From: Thermoplasmata archaeon
Lineage (GTDB): Archaea > Thermoplasmatota > Thermoplasmata > Lutacidiplasmatales > UBA184
Reading direction: 5' to 3'
NCBI GenBank assembly: GCA_030040625.1
Contig: JASHTI010000122.1
Span: forward strand, 1-18,253
DNA: 18,253 nucleotides
A program made the position numbers and the translations under genes. Positions 15,109 to 18,253 of this stretch are shown here, in pieces (within the stretch, counting starts at the first letter, position 1; the number at the start of each line of letters is the position of its first letter). The notes below the pieces were generated by a model, which was not told where the DNA came from, ran no database searches, and saw nothing but the letters and a program-made list of their open reading frames with translations.

Positions 15109-15654
15109 ATGGCGCTCGGGCGTGGCGCGGATCGTCCGCGGGGACGGGTTACGCGGTCGTTCGGCTTCGGCTCCCTCATCCTCGGCGGGGCGACGCTGAT
15201 CGTCGGGGCGGTTCAGGCGTACCGGACGCCGGTCCCTCAGCTCACGGCCGGCTGCCTCGGTTGCCCGGCTCCACCGCCCGTGCTCGCGTGGAGCCCGTCG
15301 ATCGTCTTCCTGCTCATGGCCGGCGCGGCGCTCGCGCTCGTGGGCTCGATCGGGCTCGCGCTGACCGCTCGCTCCTATCGGCGCGCCGGCCCGCTGGGGG
15401 CGGCTGTGGACGGGGCTTGGGGAGGCTTCTGGGCGGGCGCCCCGGCGTGGACGCTCGGCATGACGTTCTTCCTGCTGCTGCTGATGGACTCCGCGCCCTC
15501 GGTCACGCCCGCGACCTCGCTCCTCCCGAACGACAGCGGCGCCGCCCTCCTGGTCGGCGGCGTCGTGCTCCTGGTCCTCGCACCGCTCGCCTGGTCCCGG
15601 TCGCTCCGGGGCGCCCTCCGGCCCCCGTCGCTCGTCGCCGAGAGTTCGGCCTAG
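15109..15654 (+). CDS. Hypothetical four-helix membrane protein
   Basis: No family is recognised. The 181-residue product has four hydrophobic segments (about 18-38, 62-88, 107-127 and 144-162). A short extracytoplasmic loop holds a GCLGCP cysteine pair, and the C-terminus is soluble. The sequence is plausible as a real membrane protein, not a GC-rich shadow: no long gene is possible on the other strand here. The start is uncertain; GGAAGG lies shortly before ATG 15109. Confidence 0.6.
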   Translation: MALGRGADRPRGRVTRSFGFGSLILGGATLIVGAVQAYRTPVPQLTAGCLGCPAPPPVLAWSPSIVFLLMAGAALALVGSIGLALTARSYRRAGPLGAAVDGAWGGFWAGAPAWTLGMTFFLLLLMDSAPSVTPATSLLPNDSGAALLVGGVVLLVLAPLAWSRSLRGALRPPSLVAESSA

Positions 15655-15655
15655 T

Positions 15656-15703
15656 CCGTCGAACGACGGCAAGCCGCCGGCCCTCACCGCGGGGGTGACC
15701 GGC
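15656..15703 (+). terminator. Two inverted repeats just after a stop codon
   Basis: CCGTCG-AA-CGACGG (15656-15669) begins one base after the TAG of the membrane-protein gene. A second, larger hairpin (15676-15703) pairs GCCGG with CCGGC and TCACC with GGTGA around a five-base loop. No T-run follows. They may slow or end transcription before the tRNA promoter, or may be chance. Confidence 0.3.
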
Positions 15704-15729
15704 CCTTGGACCGCGGCCAAATCGGCAAC

Positions 15730-15736
15730 CTTATTC
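15730..15736 (+). promoter_or_regulatory. TATA box of the tRNA-His gene
   Basis: CTTATTC lies about 28 bases before the mature tRNA 5' end, the usual spacing for archaeal tRNA genes, so transcription would begin at or just before the tRNA. It is the only AT-rich spot in this gap. Confidence 0.6.
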
Positions 15737-15760
15737 TCCGCGAGGCCGGTCCAGAGACGT

Positions 15761-15863
15761 GGCCGGGATGGGGTAGCTTGGTTATCCTGGGGGACTGTGG
15801 ATCCCTCGACCCGGGTTCAAATCGGCGCGGGAGTCCCGCGCCGGGAAACTCTCGGTCCCGGCC
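15761..15863 (+). tRNA. tRNA-His (GTG) with an intron in the T-loop
   Basis: The encoded G at -1 (15761) pairs with discriminator C73 (15863), the hallmark of tRNA-His. The seven acceptor pairs are complete: 15762-15768 with 15856-15862. The D arm (GGGT, loop with GG) and the anticodon stem (GGGGA/TCCCT around CTGTGGA) are intact, with anticodon GTG at 15797-15799. The variable loop has four bases. The T-stem CCGGG (15811-15815) is completed only if 28 bases are removed, after which CTCGG (15851-15855) pairs with one G-T wobble and the loop reads TTCAAAT. CCA is not encoded. The 3' end directly touches the HAD gene's stop codon on the other strand. Confidence 0.92.
15822..15849 (+). other. 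28-base noncanonical tRNA intron at position 59/60
   Basis: The region folds as a bulge-helix-bulge. The outer helix is the T-stem. The 3-base bulge A-C-T (15848-15850) lies opposite a central helix of T816-A847, T817-A846, C818-G845 and an A819/G844 mismatch (last three digits of coordinates). Then come the bulge A-A-T (15820-15822) and a nine-pair inner helix (15823-15831 with 15835-15843) closed by loop AGT. Cutting after the second base of each bulge removes 15822-15849. Because TC occurs at both ends, the cut can slide by up to two bases with the same product. Confidence 0.8.
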
Positions 15864-16724
15864 CTAATCCACCCGCCGAGCCTTCCGCCGTCGGCCGACG
15901 GCGGGCCGCCGCCGGCGCGGGGTCCGGCTCAGGCGGTCGACGACGGCCGGCAGCTCCGACAGACTGAACGCCGCCCAGGCCGCTCCCCAGCGACGCAGGT
16001 CCTGCGGGGTGAGCGTCCAGCCGTGCACGGTGCTCGCCCGCCCGAGGGGGATGACGCCCTCCACGGAGCTCGCCGCCTCCATATCGAAGCGCGAATCGCC
16101 GACGAGGAAGAACGGGACGGCGCCGTAACGGCGACGGTACTCGGCGAGGTGTTCGCGCTTCGTCCCCTCGCGGGAGCCGAGCAGGTCGTCGAACCAGTAG
16201 CGGAGGCCCTCGCGCTCCAGCAGCAGTTCCGCCATCTCGGTCTCGGAGCCGGTCGTCACCGCGAGGTTCCAGCGGTCGTTCGCGAGCTCCTTCAGGACGC
16301 GGGGGACCTCGGGGAACGGCTCGGCGCGGGCGTAGGCCTCCTTCACCTTCCGTTCGTGGAACGTCCGCGCCGCCTCGGCGCGGAGCGCCGGCGGCGCCTC
16401 CGGGAACAGCTGCGCGAGCTGCCCTTCGAACGGCATACCGGTCGTCGCGAGATAGTGCACCCGGGCCTCGTCGGCCGGGATCCCGAAGGAGCCGTGGAGG
16501 ACATCGGCGGCGACCTCCGCGATCAGCCCGAGATCGTCGAGCAGGGTCCCGTCCAGGTCGAAGAGGACGACGCCCCGCTCGACCGGCACCGAGCCGGCCG
16601 CCGGCACGGGGCGCGGCGGCATCGGCATCGTGTGCTCATGGCGACGCGGGGCGACGACCGGCAGGGCCATGGGCCGGGGGCCGTCCTCCGGGTCCGGGTC
16701 GCCGGCGGGCGCGGTCGGGGGCAT
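15864..16724 (-). CDS. HAD-superfamily hydrolase (phosphoglycolate-phosphatase-like)
   Basis: All four HAD motifs are seen. Motif I is VLFDLDGTLLDD (D56 nucleophile, D58). Motif II is AVTTGS (T157-T158). Motif III is K189 (GTKREHL), and motif IV is LVGDSRFDMEAA (D210 and D214). The helical cap between motifs I and II places it in the phosphoglycolate phosphatase/beta-phosphoglucomutase-like group; the substrate is unknown. ATG 16724 is supported by TTAAAGG 25 bases upstream, which would make a leaderless message. Still, the first 45 residues are Pro-rich, and a start at the internal ATG for residue 33 or 35 would trim them. The stop at 15864-15866 abuts the tRNA-His 3' end. The C-terminus is Arg-rich. 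Confidence 0.87.
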   Translation of the reverse strand: MPPTAPAGDPDPEDGPRPMALPVVAPRRHEHTMPMPPRPVPAAGSVPVERGVVLFDLDGTLLDDLGLIAEVAADVLHGSFGIPADEARVHYLATTGMPFEGQLAQLFPEAPPALRAEAARTFHERKVKEAYARAEPFPEVPRVLKELANDRWNLAVTTGSETEMAELLLEREGLRYWFDDLLGSREGTKREHLAEYRRRYGAVPFFLVGDSRFDMEAASSVEGVIPLGRASTVHGWTLTPQDLRRWGAAWAAFSLSELPAVVDRLSRTPRRRRPAVGRRRKARRVD

Positions 16725-16745
16725 CGAGGCCGCGAGACGGTCGCG

Positions 16746-16753
16746 CCTTTAAC
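16746..16753. promoter_or_regulatory. Divergent AT-rich promoter element between HAD and coaBC
   Basis: CCTTTAAC is the only AT-rich string in the 100-base gap. On the minus strand TTAAAGG is centred 25 bases before the HAD ATG, predicting a leaderless transcript. On the plus strand TTTAA could place a start near 16775, giving coaBC a leader of about 50 bases that contains its GGAGGGG ribosome site. Confidence 0.5.
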
Positions 16754-16824
16754 GGCCTCGGCGCTCCCGGGGGACGCTGGAGCGGCGGCGGTCGCACCGC
16801 CGACACGCCTCCGGAGGGGAGCCG

Positions 16825-18102
16825 TTGCATCCGAGCCGGGCGATCCGCGGGCGGACGACGCGCCTGCTGGAAGGCCGCCGGATCCTGGTCGGGATCTCCG
16901 GCTCGATCGCTGCGGTCGAGGTCCCTCGGATCGTGCGCGAGCTGATCCGGCACGGCGCCGAGGTCCGAGCGGTGATGAGCCCCGAGGCGCTCCGCATCAT
17001 CACCGCCGAGGCGATCGAGTTCGCGACCGGCCACCCGCCGATCGTCCAACTCACCGGCAACGTCGAGCACGTGACGCTCGTCGGGCCCGGCGAGGGCCAG
17101 ATCGACCTGTACGTCATCGTGCCGGCGACGGCGAACACGATCGCGAAGATCGCCCATGGGATCGACGACACGCCGGTGACGTCGTGCGCCTCCGTCGCCC
17201 TGGGGGGCCGGGTGCCGATCCTCGTCGCGCCGGCGATGCACGGGACGATGGCCGAGAACCCGGCCGTGCAGGAGAGCCTCGCCAAGCTCCGCCGCTGGGG
17301 GGTCGGGGTCCTCTTCGGCCCGGCGGTGGAAGGCGAGGCGAAGGTCGCCGGTCCGGAAGAGGTCGCGGCCGCGGTGCTGCACCGGCTCGCGCGCGGCCCG
17401 TGGGCCGGGCGACGGGTGGTGGTGATCGGCGGCGCCTCGCGCGAGTCGATCGACGCGGTCCGTTCGGTGACGAACGAGAGCTCGGGCGCCACGGCGGTGG
17501 CGCTCGCGACCCAGGCGCACTTCCGCGGGGCGGAGGTCGAGCTCTGGGCCGGTGCGATGAGCGTGGCCGCCCCGGGCTGGCTGGCGGGGTGGCCGTGGCG
17601 CTCGGTGGAGGACCTCCGGCGGCTGGCGCGGCGCCGCAAGGCGGTGCTCGCCGGCGCGGCGGCCGTCTTCGTCCCCGCGGCCTTGGCCGATTACACGCTG
17701 GCCCCGGCGAGCGGGAAGATCGCGTCGCGGCAGCGGCCGACGCTTCGACTCACGCTCGGGCCGGCCCCGAAGCTCCTGCCCGTACTGCGGCGAGCGGCCC
17801 CGCCGCCCGCGCGGCTCGTGGCGTTCAAGCTCCTGGCCGAATCCGACCCGGCCGTTCTGGAGCGTGAGGGCCGTCGGCTGGCGGAGGAGAGCGGAGCCGA
17901 CTGGGTCGTCGCGAACGACACCACCAACCTGGGCGCTTCGGAGTCGAGCGTCCTGGTCCTCCCCCGCGGAGAGGTCCGCCGGTGGCTGCGCGGGCCGAAG
18001 GCCGAGGTCGCCGGCAAGCTGCTCGACGACGTGGGCCGCTCGATCGCGGACGCTCCGCCGCCGTCCGGGGCCCAACCCGCGCCCGGGCGACGCCGGCGTT
18101 AA
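16825..18102 (+). CDS. coaBC: Bifunctional phosphopantothenoylcysteine decarboxylase / phosphopantothenate-cysteine ligase
   Basis: This enzyme makes 4'-phosphopantetheine for coenzyme A in two steps. The N-terminal flavin-binding CoaC half (about 14-190) shows LVGISGSIAAVEVPRIV, the catalytic-type H82 (NVEHVTL), PATANTIAKIAHGI, C121 in TSCASVALGG, and PAMHGTMAENPAVQ. The last has His where bacterial enzymes have Asn (PxMNxxMW), a change I recall as common in archaeal versions. The C-terminal CoaB half (about 195-410) shows VVIGGASRESIDAVRSVTN, ADYTLAPASGKI with K297, and VANDTTNLGASES. The start is TTG at 16825, supported by GGAGGGG at 16813-16819. A flexible Pro/Arg tail closes the 425 residues. 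Confidence 0.93.
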   Translation: MHPSRAIRGRTTRLLEGRRILVGISGSIAAVEVPRIVRELIRHGAEVRAVMSPEALRIITAEAIEFATGHPPIVQLTGNVEHVTLVGPGEGQIDLYVIVPATANTIAKIAHGIDDTPVTSCASVALGGRVPILVAPAMHGTMAENPAVQESLAKLRRWGVGVLFGPAVEGEAKVAGPEEVAAAVLHRLARGPWAGRRVVVIGGASRESIDAVRSVTNESSGATAVALATQAHFRGAEVELWAGAMSVAAPGWLAGWPWRSVEDLRRLARRRKAVLAGAAAVFVPAALADYTLAPASGKIASRQRPTLRLTLGPAPKLLPVLRRAAPPPARLVAFKLLAESDPAVLEREGRRLAEESGADWVVANDTTNLGASESSVLVLPRGEVRRWLRGPKAEVAGKLLDDVGRSIADAPPPSGAQPAPGRRRR

Positions 18103-18135
18103 GACGGCGGCCCGGCTCGCCGCCGCCGATCGATC

Positions 18136-18253
18136 ATGGTCAAGCTGACGGAGGGACGGGGCAAGGAGCTGTTCCGCAAGTACGGTGTTCCGATCCCGCG
18201 CGGGGCGGTCGCCGCCACGGCGGAGGAGGCGGAGCGCGCGGTGACGAGCGGCG
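18136..18253 (+). CDS. ATP-grasp acyl-CoA synthetase beta subunit, N-terminal fragment (succinyl-CoA synthetase-like)
   Basis: Only the first 39 residues lie in the window. VKLTEGRGKELFRKYGVPIP followed by RGAVAATAEEAERA matches the start of SucC-type subunits (EYQAKELF..YGVPVP..). These join succinate and CoA with ATP or GTP in the citric acid cycle. ADP-forming acetyl-CoA synthetase beta subunits start similarly and cannot be excluded from this fragment. The ATG lies 33 bases after the coaBC stop, on the same strand, with no clear ribosome site. Confidence 0.75.
   Translation, partial: MVKLTEGRGKELFRKYGVPIPRGAVAATAEEAERAVTSG

Noticed and set aside
15823..15843. The strong hairpin after position 15822 as a transcription terminator
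   Set aside because: It lies inside the tRNA, is the inner helix of the bulge-helix-bulge fold, and removing it restores a perfect T-arm, so an intron explains it better.

Overview
The window is a very GC-rich stretch of archaeal chromosome. Four things point to an archaeon: an archaeal-type translation factor aEF1B next to its usual small zinc-ribbon gene, an AglB/STT3-type oligosaccharyltransferase, TATA boxes about 25-30 bases upstream of several starts, and a tRNA-His interrupted by a bulge-helix-bulge intron. The aEF1B/zinc-ribbon pairing and the AglB type suggest a euryarchaeal or Thermoplasmatota-like lineage, but I cannot fix the taxon from sequence alone. Genes are tightly packed on both strands. 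No gene-free stretch exceeds about 170 bases, and I see no insertion sequence, CRISPR array, phage gene or plasmid gene.

Left end (1-915): the C-terminus of a thiolase is translationally coupled to a DUF35 OB-fold/zinc-ribbon acyl-CoA-binding partner. Next (942-8411) comes the most striking unit. A TATA box drives a 2195-residue oligosaccharyltransferase whose catalytic part is followed by an extracellular tail of about 1400 residues carrying about fifty N-glycosylation sequons, and a C-terminal membrane anchor. A coupled second gene encodes a smaller type I membrane protein of the same style. Together they look like a surface N-glycosylation machine that carries its own hyperglycosylated stalk.

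Middle (8358-11761): a promoter inside the end of the preceding gene can drive a zinc-ribbon/aEF1B/membrane-hydrolase (DUF457/YdjM) run. On the minus strand lie a 2[4Fe-4S] ferredoxin with its own TATA box and a three-gene unit reading GYD-domain protein, Cys-containing small protein, aldo/keto reductase.

Right half (11872-18253): an alpha/beta-hydrolase-fold protein lacking the nucleophile serine, a thioredoxin, a 49-residue zinc-ribbon protein, a possible tubby/LURP-like protein, a SAM methyltransferase, two small membrane proteins, the intron-containing tRNA-His, a HAD phosphatase ending directly against the tRNA, CoaBC for coenzyme A synthesis, and the start of an ATP-grasp acyl-CoA synthetase beta subunit (SucC-like). 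Thiolase, DUF35, CoaBC and the acyl-CoA synthetase all concern CoA chemistry, but they sit at opposite ends and need not be functionally linked.

The best candidates for something unusual are the tailed oligosaccharyltransferase with its partner, the tRNA-His intron in the T-loop, and the serine-less hydrolase fold. All calls rest on reading motifs by eye; no database search was run.
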